From the NCBI RefSeq assembly GCF_902362185.1, contig NC_044506.1:22114451-22178450 (forward strand): a DNA stretch of 64,000 nucleotides, in the 5' to 3' direction. Position numbers and translations under genes: made by a program. Numbering within the stretch: the stretch's first letter is position 1; each line of letters opens with the position of its first letter. Source of the DNA: Chanos chanos (Eukaryota > Chordata > Actinopteri > Gonorynchiformes > Chanidae). Shown one piece after another: positions 1 through 19,749 of this stretch. The notes beneath the pieces are model-generated. The model saw nothing but the letters and a program-made list of their open reading frames with translations. It did no database searches and was not told where the DNA came from.

Positions 1-2700
1 AAGACACTGAAGGCTCTGTCCTGTAGTGATTTGTTCTGTGTAGCAGTTATTATCCGATGTCCTCTGCGGTTATTATCATCTGTTTATCAGCACTCACGAG
101 GCATAACAAATATATCTTTGGGGTCACTGTAGGTCATAAGGTTAGAGCTGCAGGTCAGGAACCAGAGGAGGGGTGATAATCCTGCACAGGTTCCAGTCTT
201 TCTGCGTTGAACCATCAGTTTCCCCATGTTCTAATGCAGTCCCCTCAGATATGCCTCACTGAGGTTAAATAAAAGGGTTTTATTTTGTTAATTATTTAAA
301 AAGGCTTCTGTATTTAGCCAAGGGTGTTGGGGTTTCTTAGTGACGTGGGCCAGTGCTGAGGCTTGATTATAATCAACTGCACTACTGGTTTTCATACTGT
401 CTCATTTTAAAGGTGGTTTTAGTTAATGTTGAATGAAAGCAATATTTTCCTAATACCTCTGGGTGAGAAGCTACAAGACACCTTTGCTACTTATTGTAAC
501 TTAATAATGTATGTTGTGTATTTTCTTGAATGATTAAGAAGCATGTTACAGTCATAGATCTGTAAGCTTGACGGTTGAATGTTTACTGTAAATCTTTAGG
601 TTTGGTTGAAGAATGACGAGGGGGAAAATGTTTTCTGTTTACAAAACAACAAAAAACTTTTGGAATTGTGTGTTGTTACTTTAACAATATTTTAATTTGT
701 GAATAAATCACTCATGCAGAACTGTCTGGTCTTGTCTGATAGCCTGAGAACTTGCCTTTTTCTTCGCTTCATATCTCAACTAATCTACTGTTACAACACA
801 GTCAGCAAAACGCTCTTAACAATTTGGATTCATAACAAATCACATCCCGATTTTTTTTTTGCCATCTGTAGTTTTAATGACAACATTTACATTTTCTCTA
901 CTAAATGTTTTCCCCTAAAAAAAAAAAAAAAAAAAAGAAGCTTGTCAAATGATTCATTATGAATAATATTTTTGATATTGATCAGTGATCATTGTTATCT
1001 CATTAGAATGAGTCTCGTTAACAAAACAACAGCAGCATGACCTTTAAAAAGGGGATTTTAACACCGCTGGCGACTCGGAGACCATGTACACACGGTGTTG
1101 TTTGTTTAGAGGCTGTAATCTGGTCTGGCCTGCTCATCTGCGCATACCTGTTTGTTTTCTTTCTTTTTATTCTCGATGATGAAAGAGATGGCTTTTCTTT
1201 TTCTTGCCAGCCTGCTCAGCTGTGGAGCAGGTCTGTTATGTCATGGTATTTAAACTCTGACACAGTGGAGTCTGAGCTGGTGGATGGTTTGGTGAAACGG
1301 AAAAGAGCTGATGTTCTCTGAGTAAACAGGGGGAGATTGATCAAACTCAGGCACTCTGATCAATACGTGTCACAGTGCTTTAAGCTCCCGTCTTAACATT
1401 TTAGTTCAGTTAAGTGAAACTGTTCATATGAATCACAGAGAACATGTAAGATTTTAAAATGTGAGCAGGTTAAGTAGCGACCATCCCCTGGCCTGGACCG
1501 CAACCTGACTTCACACATTAGTGTGTTTGGATGTGAACCCTGTTTAAACCCCATTGGCTGGGTGCAAAGACTGAGGATTCTAGCCTTATTTTACACAGTT
1601 TAACATTTCATTCAGAACTGACACTGACACTGATATCACAGGTTACAAATGCTCTGCATGAGGAAATAATTGACAAAAAAACACAGAGTTCCTGTGGGTT
1701 ACCAGATGGACCCTACAGTGCAAACACTCTTCACTCCAGATCTTCACATGTTCAGACATGATACTACCCCCATACACACCAGATTAAAGAGTGGTCTCCT
1801 AAATGCCGCATCAGAATATCACTGGACCCTTGTGCCCATCTGTGGTGTACAGCGGAGGGAGTCTGTCTCCACTTCTTTTGCCTCTCAAAGATGCTGAGAC
1901 TGTCCTGCTCCAAAAATCACATCCCACTAGACCCAGCTCAGAATCTGCACACCAACATTCCATGAACGGCTGCAGCTGTCCTGAAGGCAAAGCGATGACT
2001 CAACTCTTTATTAGTTAAGAATTATTAATATATTTGCCATGTTTCCAATATTTTGTCCTCCTTCTGACTGATCATGGATACTGTAGGCATTCCAGGTGTG
2101 TTTTTATTCTTCTCTTTCATGAATTTTGTACATCTGAGTTTTGCATCCAGTTATTCATGATAAAACATAGCGTAGCTTTTGTATTCTGAGTGCCTCCCAT
2201 CAAAAGAAACAATGTTCTGCTCTGTAATTAAGTCACCACGAGTAGATTATGTTTTAATTATAAAATTATATTTTAATTTTCCTTACTGAGTCCAGTCCTA
2301 GCTGTATCGATAAATCAACTGTCACTTAGATGTGGCCATATTAACAGGACCTCTGTTTCAGCTGAGAGAGGACAGACATCTTCATTCTCAATTGATCTGT
2401 GTTGTGTCACAAGTGAGAATACCTGGTTATGAAGTTTTAAACTGAGATATTCACTTAGAGAGTTACCGTTTTTCAGAGCAGTATTACATATCAGTGGATT
2501 CTCAATCCACGTTGTAATCAGGATGAATATTTTGGTGAATTTATTATTTGTATTGTCCTGTGCGTATGATTTGGATAAACCTCCCACTCTGTTACTCTTA
2601 CAGCGTCAGTATAGCTGATTTGACAGTGTGTAACAATACAAAATGTGTTCTAAATTAAATCCATTTAGTTTTGTAGTTTATCGAACAAAAACCCTTTGAA
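1..2700. other. Upstream non-coding DNA, no gene recognised
   Basis: AT-rich sequence with poly-A and poly-T runs. AATAAA hexamers on the plus strand at 268-273 and 702-707 could be the 3' end of a gene lying to the left, but no coding exon is visible to confirm this. The short open frames here have no recognisable domain, splice context or codon bias, and I treat them as chance. Confidence 0.5.
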
Positions 2701-4174
2701 TGGAGTAACAAATTTGACGTGCTGAATCAAAACACCGTTGTAAACGCGTCTGTCGCCTCCACACGAAAGATGGCAGCACCGAAAAAATGTCTTATATTCC
2801 CATGTCATCAAAAAGGAGGAGACGGGGAGGAAAAGGGCAACCATGTTGAAGTAGCATCAACAAAAACACAATACAAAGAGACGTGTTGGTTGAAGAGAAT
2901 CGAATGATTTATTAAAGTACAAGAAGAGGTCAGTCACATGCACATACTATAAAATACATCAGCAACAGAAGCAAAAGGTAAATGTTTCAAAATCCCGAAC
3001 TGATGGACATGGTTCTGTAACCGTAGAGTGTTTATTATGTAGCCTAGCCTAGCACACACGGCTAATGAAAAACAGCTAGCCAACAGTTATGCTAACCTAC
3101 TGTTACTGCATTGGTGATCAGATAGCCCTGGATAGCTTTGCATTCAGTGTTATCTGGTATTATAAAGTGTGCAAATACTTCGTATTCAGTTGTTCTAATA
3201 ACCACTAAACTAGCTAATGTCAGATATTAATCGAGGGTGCTCCTTGAAGCAAAAAGATAAAACGCAATGAGCCACAATCGCATCTTTGTAGCTGATAACG
3301 TAGCAATTCGATAGTTGTTCAATAATGATTATGTTGATCCGATCAAGTGTTTGTCATTGGAAGGAAATGTTTGCTCAACTTAGCCATCGCGAGCTAATTG
3401 GATAAGCGGTATAAGTTTTTCAGCAAGACACTGGTTAATAAAATACAATAACATCGTTTCGGCTCGACCCCTCACCCTCGTCTTTGTAACCAAAATGAGC
3501 GTCGAGCATGTGAATGTGTGAGGGGGGAAAGGGAAATCGCGCAGTTGTTGTGGTGTTTTTTTTGCGATGTTTCATATGGCAAGCTGCAACCAGTATGAAC
3601 TTAAGTGTCTCAAACTCAGCCCGTACGAAAAGCTTCGAGTTTTGTCATCATCATATCGTTTATCTGTTAGGTGAAATACTGAACGCTCAGGTCGTGAGTT
3701 ACCTCTTAAATGACATGCAATTACGCTGTTCTTTACTCTTGCCATTTAATTTTTCTAACCTAGTCTGACCAACGTATTCAAACCCACTCAGTCCCATATG
3801 AGTGGATGGGGTTGGCTCTAAACAAGGAAATGTAAGATTACTGGAGAGTTGAAGTGGCTAACGGAATGTACTTTTGACAAGCGACTCGCTTAAGGTGCAT
3901 GTTTAGACTAATGTATCTATCTTTGAATCTGTGTATCTATCTAATGTATCTATAACTGTGGCCTACCGACCAACATCTGCAATCAGCTGTTTGTTAAGAT
4001 TTATACATCAGTTGGTGTTACAAGTGGAAAAATGATATTTTAGTGCATCCATGCCAAAATAACTTAAATCAACAGATCAAAATTATTTTTGTCATTCAGT
4101 CTTCTAAAACTGTTTATTAAAACGATTGATTTAATAAAATGATTGAATATGTTCCTTCAACCTGTTCCTGTCAG
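2701..4174 (+). promoter_or_regulatory. Probable promoter and untranslated 5' region of the DDX6-like gene
   Basis: This stretch lies directly upstream of the untranslated exon inferred for the helicase gene. It has local CpG-containing patches (about 2735-2770 and 3455-3500) in an otherwise AT-rich background. An AAGATGGC motif at 2767-2774 resembles the YY1 element found near the start of many housekeeping transcripts. A non-coding first exon probably lies here, but I cannot place its donor with confidence. The ATG inside the YY1-like motif opens a 46-codon frame with no recognisable product. Confidence 0.35.
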
Positions 4175-5008
4175 GTGGCAGAGGTTTAGGCTTACGGAGG
4201 AAACGTCATTACCGTTTTTCCTCGAAACAAACGCATGCTTTCGAATACACTGATACAGAGGCCGTTGTCGGGGAAGCGAAGATAACTTGCTGAGGACTGT
4301 GCGTTTTTGAAGACTGCAAGGATAACTTTTGACTGCACTCATCTCTACTGGATTGACTCTCTGATATTTTGCCCACCTGTCAAATGTAAAAATAAACTGT
4401 GGACCTCAAGTTGCTTGAGTAGAATGCGAGTGAGAATCCAAGAATCAAGGATTAATTTAGTAAGCAGCCTGACAAAAGTTAAACATTGAGATACTGAACT
4501 GTTTGAAAGGACAAGAAAAAAAGCAAACAAACCACAAAAAAAGCTGCAAATTTCTCCCTTGCTCAACTTGCCTTAGCGGTTCTGTCGCAGGACTTGTGTT
4601 TTGTCATACCTGTCCATGTATAATTTTTCTATACTGTGAGCAGGTATTTTGCATTTACGCATATGAATGCCCATTTCTCTTCGTTTTGAAGAGCACTTGT
4701 GCTAAATCCATTTTGTTTTAATGTCAGTTGCTCTTTTTTTAAAAAGAGGCTACACTGTACACACATAGTTGTAAATACTGGACTTCTTTCCTTGAAACTT
4801 TGGAAGCAGAGAACATTGTAAATACTTTGTTATTACAATTTGTAACAAAACCTTGACAGTAACTGGGAGCAAACAAAGAAAAAATAATTAAAAAAACAAA
4901 ACAAAACAAAAAAGTCAAATTTGAAGAGGAAGAGGAAGAAGAAGAAGAAGGAACCTTAAACTTTTTAAAGAAAAGAAGAAGAAGAACTGAAGAAAAAGAC
5001 GAGACAAG
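4175..5008 (+). other. ddx6: 5' untranslated part of the exon carrying the helicase start codon
   Basis: A good acceptor (pyrimidine-rich, then TCAG) ends at 4174, and no donor is obvious between there and the ATG at 5009. The last 100 bases are almost pure purine (GAA-type repeats) ending in ACAAG just before the ATG. Several short upstream ATGs occur in this stretch. The exon start is an inference that needs transcript data. Confidence 0.4.
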
Positions 5009-10842
<5,834 letters not shown>

Positions 10843-13161
10843 GGGTCGCCGAGGACACAGGTAACACAGGTCAGTGGGATGAGGAGGCCTGGGTGGAATG
10901 TTGTGGTGTGTTAAAGATTCACAGGGGTCTGGGTGCACTGGTATAGTGTGGTGTCTGGACAGAGCTTACTTTGGCTTACTTCTCGTTGTTTTACAGAAGT
11001 GTCAAACAGAGCAGGTTCACTGAGATGTGTAAGTGTTTGTGTAGAAAAACAGTTGAGTCACGAGCGTGTGAAACAGGACGGGTGGATGGATGAGTGAAGA
11101 GATGAATGAGTGAAGAGATGGATGAGTGAAGAGATGAATGAGCTGATAGACAGATGAGTGTTTTTTATTTTATATAGAGTATAGCCGCTCTGCAGAATGA
11201 GACAGTACCTGAGATGCAGCGACATGCTGTTACCGTGACAACAAACTGTTTGACCTCTCTAACCTTTGACCCTCCTCTCCATTTCCACAGGACTAAAGGA
11301 CAAACAGAAATGTGGCTTTTTGCACAAACCTCTGATTTTCTACACCAGCTTTCAGCTCCCCCCCCCTCCTTTCTTTTCTACTCCGATCATTTTCTATCAA
11401 TGCACTGTTTGTCTCTTTTCAAACAGAAGCTGTGATTGGATCAGTGAAAGTCAAACCACCAGTGTTTTGCACCAGAGAGAACACGCCCTCTTACCTCTAA
11501 GAAAAGATGCTATTACATTCCAGAGTCTGTTGGAGAACTCACAGTTAAGATGGCCTGGTCAGAAAAGAAGGACGGAGAGGAACTGATATTTAAAAAACGG
11601 AAAAAAAAAAACAAAAACAAAACGGCGCCAGGCACGCCAGCCTGTTTGGGATTTCAGTGAATCTTTTCATGTTTATCACAATCTTGTGATAAACTGGTTG
11701 ATACCGGCCTATGCCAGCAGGCTAGTGAGTCCACAGATGTCAGTTCAATAATTTATACTGTTCTGGATATGGACTTCTCATATTCAGTACATACTGCTGA
11801 CTTACAGTGCGCGCACACACACACTCACTCACACACACACACACACACACACTAACAGTCAATTAAGTGCCTTAGAATGACTGATGTGGTCATAGATACA
11901 CAAATACACATGTAGATAATGAGAGTTAGCCAGGTTTCTCTCTTATACAGGAGAATGATGAGCACGTAGGGCAGCTGTCATGGTAACACTGACTGTGTGT
12001 GATTAGGACATGTTTTTAGACAGTGTTTACAGATTTTAAAACTCCACAGACACCACAGTCAGTGAGGACTAACTCAACAATACTAGTTATTGAAAAGAGA
12101 AATTTGGGACAATGCTGGAAAAAGCTAGGAACTAACATCTGTGAGAAGAGCTTCCTTATTCTGACTGGTGCTTTAATGAAGCCTCTGTTTGACAGTGTGC
12201 TGTTAAACTCTTTAGCTTACTGCAGCCTTTAGCTTACTTTCCCTGTATGGCAGATAGGCTGTAAAGCAGACCTGAAGTCAAAAGCGTAAAACACAGTGGA
12301 CTTTATGGCCTTCCATCTAGTTTGAGTTTCAGGGTCTTTGCTTGGCTCACCCTTTTTTTTTTTGTTTTGTTTTGGGGTTTTTTTTTGTAAAACACTTGCA
12401 GCTTTTTTAAGGGCAGTATCACTTGGCTCAGCTGTTGCGTCGTCGTAATTTGGCTGCGACCAGTGATGTGTGGAAACCAACCCCTTTACCTTAGCGTTCA
12501 CCTCAGCTCCGCGACACTCGTCCTGAACGGAGGAACAGTTGGTTTTATTCAGGCGGCAGAGTAAGAGGGTTTTCAGTGCAAAGGGAAACTCAGAACTCTG
12601 CAAGACGCAGAAACACAAACGCCTGAGGTTCTCCCAGGCGGAGCATAATAATGAGTGAAACCCTGCAGTGAAGCACTGCTGGCAGCTGACTGTCTCTCAC
12701 AGCCCCACACACTGTCTTATGTCTCCACGGTGCTCTGCCCACACCTGACCTTTCCCTTCATTCTGTCTCTTTATTATTTTATTATAAGATATCTTTGGGT
12801 CTTGGTCCAGACAGGTCCTACCCAGGGTGTATGGAGTCTGCACACTGGGGAAACTCACGCGAGTCTTTTGGCAGAGAGGAGAAAACGTTTCCCCAGCCTG
12901 TCACCTGTCACGTTTGGTCTGTTCAAAGACCTAACGTGTTTTTTTACTCAACTCTTTATCATAGGCGCCGGCAGACAGAAGTGTTCAAGATTGTTTGCAG
13001 ATAAAATGAAACTCTGATATTTTCACGCTGAGGAGTGGATGGTTGGAAGTCACTTCCTCTGGGTGTTTGTGAAAGGCAGGGTGTATAAATTTAGAATAAA
13101 TTAGAGTAGTTTAAGCAGTCATTTCTTTATTTGCTGCAGAGACTAGCTGATTAATGACAGG

Positions 13162-13203
<42 letters not shown>

Positions 13204-16200
13204 AGCGCTGTCCTGTGTTCTGTGTGACTTGACTTGGCCTGGCCAAGAGACTATTATTTGGAAGGTGATATTAAAAAAAAAAAAAAGGTTGTGTTGTCCT
13301 GTGTGCAAAGCCTGGGCCTGGTTTGTCAAAGTAGTGTTTTTTTGTTTTTCTTTCAATAGTTTTATTCTCTTACTAGAGGAAGTTTACCGATGTCAATTTT
13401 ACAGAGACAAACGGGGCAGTTTTTTCTAATGGTTTCCATAGTTACTTTCCTTTGTTTGCCATTTATTTCAGTTTTATTTATTTTATTTTTTTTTCATCCA
13501 AGTTTTATTGATGAACGTGTGCAAACTTGGTGGTGCTGTAAAGCTGCGTAAACTTCTGCCTGCTTTGATTTGGTCCTCTGTACCTGCCGGTGGTTTCTCT
13601 CACTCATCCAGACTTTACGCTGCTTCATGCTCTGGACCACATTTTCAGTCTTTTTCTTTTTGATTCTAAAAGATATTGAATGTTTTGGGGTTTTTTTTGT
13701 TTGTTTTTTTTGGCTTTGTGTTTCAATGGGAGGTCTATAAATCTGTAATCTGTCCCCCCCCCCCCCCCCCCTTTATCTGGGGGTGTTTTGTTCTGTTTGT
13801 AAATGTGTTAAAAGGGTTTTTGTCTCACATTTCTGATTCTGAATTTTGAGTTTCTATCCAGTTTCTAAGAGCAAAACTGTAGCATCTTCTAACTGGCAGC
13901 TGTGATGTTTGTTTGTTTGTTTGTTTGTTTTTGTACTTTTTATTTTTTTTCGACAGAGATATTTTTACTGCTATAAGACATAAGAAGAGGGAAACGTTTA
14001 ATATATTGCTTTTCGTCCTTTTTTTTGAGAATGAATCTTTTTTTCGCGTGGCGGGGGCGCGGGGCGGATGCAGTATTATGCACCAAACACTGGTCTCAAA
14101 AGGTCAACCCCTACACTTCATTCTTCAGTGCTACACCGGGACACCTGCGTGGAACTCCGCCCCCATGCCCCGTCATGTTAGGGTAAATGGGGTAAGAGTG
14201 ACCAGTTGCTTCATTTTTTTTTTTTTTTGTTGTTTTTTTGGGTTTTTTTTTTTTTTTTTGCTCTGAAGGTCAAAACCAAGACATTCTCATGACAGACTGA
14301 CTCTATGCATTGTGCTGTCTCTCTTTTTTTTATTATTATTATTATTTTTTTTTTTTTTTTCAAAGCTCTCTTTAAAACTTGCATTAACCTCAGTCCCAAA
14401 CCGTCACCTTTTTTGCCTGACTTCCACAGTAGACCCTTGTGCTGCCAGGCATGTGCTCCAGAGAGCAGAGAACTCTGTACCAGTACAGAGGCTCTCTCAC
14501 TCTCCTGGTCCAATATGCTTCATATGGTGATGGGGTAGGGTGCTTTTTTGTTGTTGTTGTTTGTTTGTTTGTTTTGTTTTTTGGGTTTTTTTTGAGAAAA
14601 TTACTTCAGTTTAAATGGTTTCTGGGATTTAATGTTGTTTGTCATTTACAAACAGCAGAAAATGTTGGGAAAAAGGAATTTACTTCATGTGACATTGCAA
14701 ATGTTTCTTTTTTTTCTTAACACTGACTTTCTTTCAGGATTTGAAGCAAAAACCAAAAAGTGTGAATGGCGTGAGTGTGTGTGTGAGAGTGGGTGTGTGT
14801 GAGAGTGAGTGAGTGAGTGTGTATGAGTGAGTGAGTGTGTGTGTATGAGTGAGTGAGTGTGTGTGAGTGAGTGTGTGTGTCTGTGTGAGTGTGTTTGCGT
14901 GTGCATGTGCAATTAATAGGTATTTACTTTTGCTGTGCTCCTTAGTATGGGTTAAATGTTTAAGTGTGTATGTAAGAGAATTTTCAAGGATGAATGAGGC
15001 TTCTCATCACTTGTGTGTGTGTGTGTGTGTGTGTTTGAGCATGTGCGTGTGCGCGCTCAACACCCAAGCATAAAATGAACCGGGTGGTTTAGTATCGATT
15101 AGTATCTAAACTGAGCCAGTCACCAAACGGAGAGGAGAAAAGAAACTCAAACGAACGGTCACTGACTGGGCTGAAAACATGATATACTGGTGTTACTGGT
15201 GGACCAGAGCAAGAATATGTGGCTGTGTTAGAAAACCATGCCCAGTTTTACTGCTAGGTCCACTAAATTAAAACCTGTACAGGGAAAGGTTTGGGGGTCA
15301 ATAAATTAGTCAACATGTAAGGTAGTGAAAGCCCAAAGCTTGTGTCTGGTGTCAAACAGGATTGGGTCAGATCACACAGGCATTGACATAAGCTGTTTAG
15401 CAGATGGGTGCTCTGTATTGGGTCTGATCTGGTCGCCTCTGGTCTCTTTTTCCTCTTTATTTTAAAAACCGCTCTGTGACTTTTTCCGGGTCTTAGAGAC
15501 TAAACTTTAATTCCTACAAACAGAACTGGAACAATGTAAAGTAGCCACGTGGCGTGAGAAAGAGTGAAAGAACAACTGTCTTTGAGCGAATGGAGAAAAA
15601 TTTCATCATAATGTTTATTGCTTTTTGACCTGTGGTGTTTTGCTTTATGTTGATGTTCAGTGTGGAACAGTGGCTGTTTGTGCTTTTTTTTTTTTTTTTT
15701 TTTTTTTTTTATTCGGGTATTTTTGGGGGCGGGGGTGGAGGGGGGGGGGGGTCTTTTTATTTTCAATCTGCCTCAGAAGGAAGAGATGTAGACATCCAGT
15801 TCTAGTTTGGACTCAGTTCCTGGAGAGTCGAGAAACGTGATTTAAAAAAAAAAAAAAAAATCATCCAGGAATGAACGTTCAGACGTTCCAGGGAAGGAGC
15901 AAGACACTTCAGACACCAGCATTCGGAGCTGCTCCCTGGAAACAGATTCCAGCTATCCACATCTGGGCAGCATATTCCTCTAACTGACTAATTCCCAGGG
16001 AAATGTACTACTGGAGTGATTTACTGTGTGATGTCTTGTGTTTTCCCCAGCCAACTGAAATCAGCCTGAAGTCATATTGGGATATCAAATTAAACAAGTC
16101 ATTTGGGGGCAAATGGTTCACCATCAGCAATCTCTTGGGGGGGGAGAGGGGGAAGGAATGTTGCCAATCTAAATTCATGATTGTTTTGGTCTGTGAACCT

Positions 16201-16450
16201 GACTGGACTCAGATGTCCCCCTGCAGAGGTGCTATGGAGTCAGGTGGAGACAATCTGAATAAAGATATGATTCAATTTCAGTATTTGAAGTTTTTTTTTT
16301 TTAAAGATGCACCCCTTTTTTCCCCCCTTAAAACACAATTCTTCCACTGAATTTGTTGCTACCTATCTCAGCCTGTTCTTAGACATGTCTTGAAGAAAGT
16401 GATAGAAATGCAGGGGCTTATTCAGATGTAATAAAACCACAAACTACATC
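10843..16450 (+). other. ddx6: Putative 3' untranslated region of the DDX6-like gene
   Basis: About 5.6 kb without a recognisable coding exon follows the stop codon. It is rich in T runs, G/C homopolymers (C run at 13755-13772) and CA or GTGA microsatellites (11815-11853, 13163-13200, 14775-14900, 15012-15034). Plus-strand AATAAA or AATAAA-like hexamers occur near 13095, 15300, 16258 and 16428, and any could end the message. A GT at 10861 and an AG before 11291 would allow a small intron within the UTR, but this is unproven. Mammalian DDX6 also has a multi-kilobase 3' UTR, which makes a long one plausible here. Confidence 0.4.
11085..11160 (+). repeat. Short GATGAGTGAAGA minisatellite
   Basis: Three to four imperfect units of roughly 18-20 bp containing GATGAATGAGTGAAGAGATG, inside the probable 3' UTR. 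Confidence 0.7.
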
Positions 16451-17649
16451 TCAACCTGCGTATTTCTGGTATTTTTCCTCCCTTTAATCATATATCACTA
16501 TATCCGTCATTAGGCATGGGTACAGCTGCGTCCTCCCGTAAACACTTAAGGAGGAGGGACGTCTAAAATGTCTGGTTCAGTGCACGTGCATACTTTGTGT
16601 TCACGTTATCTTAACGTCACTCCAGACACACATATTAGGTGCATATTAATTTAGTAACAGTTTCAAGTAATCCCACACGGAAAAGAGCAAAAGCAAAGTT
16701 TGAGGGTTACTGCAAATTTCAGGGTTTGCACTTTCAGTGACCACAAACAGTTATGCACACACATACTTAACATCCCGAACGAATGCAAAACCGAATTCCC
16801 CACCCTCGTTCTGAATTGACGTAGTCCACTTCTCACCTTCGGTGTGCTTTGGTTGCTTTTACTATGCGTCAGCCGTGTCAATAAAATCGTTTGAGTTGCA
16901 TGTTGAAGTATCCCATTACAATAATAACAAAAACGTAATAAACAAAATTAATTTTTTTAAAAAACGGCGCAAATGGATAATAGCCCATTTCAGTGGACGA
17001 GAGAAATTGTGCCATTATGAACAGCCTAATATAATGGTGAAACAAAGAGACTTCCAGAAGATTAATGACTCCAGCTCTCTATCCATTGAAAAGGACGTAG
17101 CCTTGATGTTCATCTCAAAGGCGTTGATCAGTGAACGTGTGCTATTACACAACTTTTGCACAGTTCCTCTTATGTCATGAAAACACCACCATTTCAAGGT
17201 CTGGAGCAATGCTTACTCAAAAGCACCATCATGCCCGTTTACGTTCACACACAATTCTCTGCTGACCTTCACAATGTGTTTTTCCTTGATCTGCAGCGAA
17301 GGTCTTGCGCTACAACCAAGCCCCGGTACCATCTATTTTGGTCCAATCATTTTCCTCTTCATACATTTTGCCCACCTACAATTAGCAAAGTACAAATCCG
17401 TTCAAACCAAGAGCTTACCCATATTTCAACCAATCACTGTACATCTGTTTTCTAGTGCGGAAATATAAACCAATCTTGTTTCGGGTATTTACAGGGTGTC
17501 CAAAAAATCAATTGGTGCTGAAAGTACTTCAACCATATCAGTTGGGCTCTCACGCAGAGACTGACAGACAAACAAGCCACATATATTTAAGTTAGCGTTT
17601 TCATTGTCCAATGAAAGCGCTCTTTTACGGAAGTGGGTGGGTCTAAATG
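16451..17649. other. Intergenic DNA between the helicase gene and tomm40
   Basis: No exon, RNA gene or repeat family recognised. The sequence is moderately AT-rich with scattered CpG. Short open frames on both strands have no domain. Confidence 0.5.
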
Positions 17650-17720
17650 GAAACTCGTGGTAGTTTTTTATTCACTGTCTATTTCTGTGTAGCCCCTTCG
17701 TCCTCTCTGAGAGTAACAGC
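17650..17720 (+). promoter_or_regulatory. tomm40: Probable tomm40 promoter and untranslated first exon
   Basis: A pyrimidine-rich, CpG-containing patch (around CCCCTTCGTCCTCTCTGAG) ends in a consensus donor, AACAGC|GTGAGT, at 17720/17721. The next usable acceptor is just before the tomm40 ATG, at 18459. This fits a non-coding first exon with an intron of about 740 bp. There is no TATA box, as is usual for a housekeeping gene. The transcript start is inferred. Confidence 0.45.
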
Positions 17721-18397
17721 GTGAGTAGCGGCTTTATATTATGACGTTCATCTGATGTCGCTTGCCTTGATTTTTGAAGAGCAAAAGTTACCTCTTAAAT
17801 CATATTATAGTGTCAGAAACAGTCGATGTTGCCTTTTCTTCTAAATAAAGAAAACACGTGTGGCAAGTGTTCTGTTAGCAGTAGCCCTGCAAGTGCTAGC
17901 ACGAAAGGTTAACTGCGATAGCAAGGTACAAGGGGCTATATGCTGCTTTTATTAACTTTCCACTTGTTTCGTAATTTTCCCAGTCTGTTAAGAAAACCAT
18001 TTATAAATCAAAGTTCACATCTGTTGTTGCAGTGTATTCGCGGTGCCTGCTTAACGGCCATAACCTGTTTACAACGATTCGTTCATTCATTCATTCATTT
18101 CACAAGAGCGCCGGAGTGTGGTTTAGCACTTTCCCCAGTTACCTTATTTTCCAAGCTATATGATGAAGCAGAGGAGTTTAGTGTAAATATTTTGGAGCCA
18201 GTGTTGTCGACTAACATATTGGACAATTTGAAAGCAGCGGAGATCAAAATTTTAAAAGCCAGTGATACTGATTGTAGATACATACATAGCCTTCTCTCTG
18301 TCTTTCCTTCTCTCTTTGTCTCTCCACTACTAAAGATGATTAGCTCCACACTTCCCTATCAATTTAAATTGTAAATATCTTTGTAGCCTACTCCCGT

Positions 18398-18401
<4 letters not shown>

Positions 18402-18457
<56 letters not shown>
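18402..18457 (+). repeat. CT microsatellite forming the acceptor tract of the tomm40 start exon
   Basis: A pure (CT)n run of about 28 units reads directly into CTCAG|A. The start codon lies only two bases into the exon. Confidence 0.92.
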
Positions 18458-18459
<2 letters not shown>

Positions 18460-18460
18460 A

Positions 18461-19715
18461 ATGGGCAGTGTGTTAGCTGCCAGCTCTCCCAGTCCACCGG
18501 TCCCCACAGCAGGGGCCGGTCCAGGTGGGGCGGGTTTGGTGTCTGTGCCTCCAGGGTTTACCATGCCTCCTGTTTCGCCTGCCTCACCCACTGCAAGCAC
18601 TGCCCCTGGACAGCAGGGAGAGGCCGAAGCCCCCCTACCCAACCCCGGTGCCTTTGAGGAGTGTCATCGCAAGTGTAAAGGTGAAAACGATTGGCTGGAC
18701 TTCCGCTCCTCTGCACTTCTTCTGCAGTCATTTCCATAGATGGATGTGGGCTGGCTAGTGAGGCATTAGTGAAACATTGTCAAGGGATGTGTGAATTTAA
18801 ATTTGTGTTTATTATGTGTGATTTTTTTTTTCTTTTCTACTTGTTCCTTTTCAGCACTTTTTCTTTTGTAGATAGTTTACAAGCACTTTCTTTGTAACCG
18901 TCGGTGACCAGAGTACTTTGTGTTTTTATGTACTTAATTCAGGGCATAAACCATTGTTTCAGTTAGAATTTAATTATTCTAGGTCCTCAGGGGTCAGTAA
19001 CTTATGTTCATTACATTATTTTATGTGGAATTATTTGTTTACGCTATGGTAGAGTACAGCTATATTTTCTTTGGAAATGCATATGATCTGAGAAGTGGTA
19101 TTATGGGTAATGAAGTTTATCATGGCATTTGAGCTCACTGATCTGTGTCTTTCTTTTCAGAGGTCTTTCCCATGCAGATGGAGGGAGTGCGGTTAACTGT
19201 CAACAAGGGCCTGAGTAACTTTTTTCAGGTCAGTAAGGACTCGTGCTGTGATGACCTGAGATGGCTGATAGTTGACTGGAAGAAAGTGTAAACGTGATGA
19301 ATAAAATGTGTCTCCTCCGCTCCCATGACGTGTCAGGTCAACCACACTGTAATGCTCAGCACTCTGGGGGATTCCTCATATCGGTTTGGAGCCACATATG
19401 TGGGAACCAAGCAAACTGGACCTGCAGAGGTAAACTACTTTATATCTGTGATCGTCGTGAAACCAGCTGAATGTTAGCTTGACAGTGGTAATGGCTTACG
19501 TGTACACTTTAATTTAAGCCTCTGATTTCCCTCTGGGCAGGCATCCAGATGAATGTGTTTATGGTTGAGTGTCCGTTTATTTGATGTGAGGGCGTGGCTT
19601 TGTCTTCAGTCTTTTCCAGTTATGGTGGGCGATATCGACAATAATGGCAGCCTGAATGCACAAATCATTCATCAGCTCACCTCTAGAGTGCGCTCTAAGC
19701 TGGCTTTCCAGGTGG

Positions 19716-19749
<34 letters not shown>

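Noticed and set aside
14775-14900. GTGA-rich repeats considered as a possible CRISPR-like or regulatory array
   Set aside because: Units are 4-8 bp with no spacers. It is an ordinary microsatellite in a vertebrate genome.
17940-18374. A 144-codon frame just before the tomm40 start exon
   Set aside because: It lies in the inferred first intron, ends before the acceptor, and has no family resemblance.
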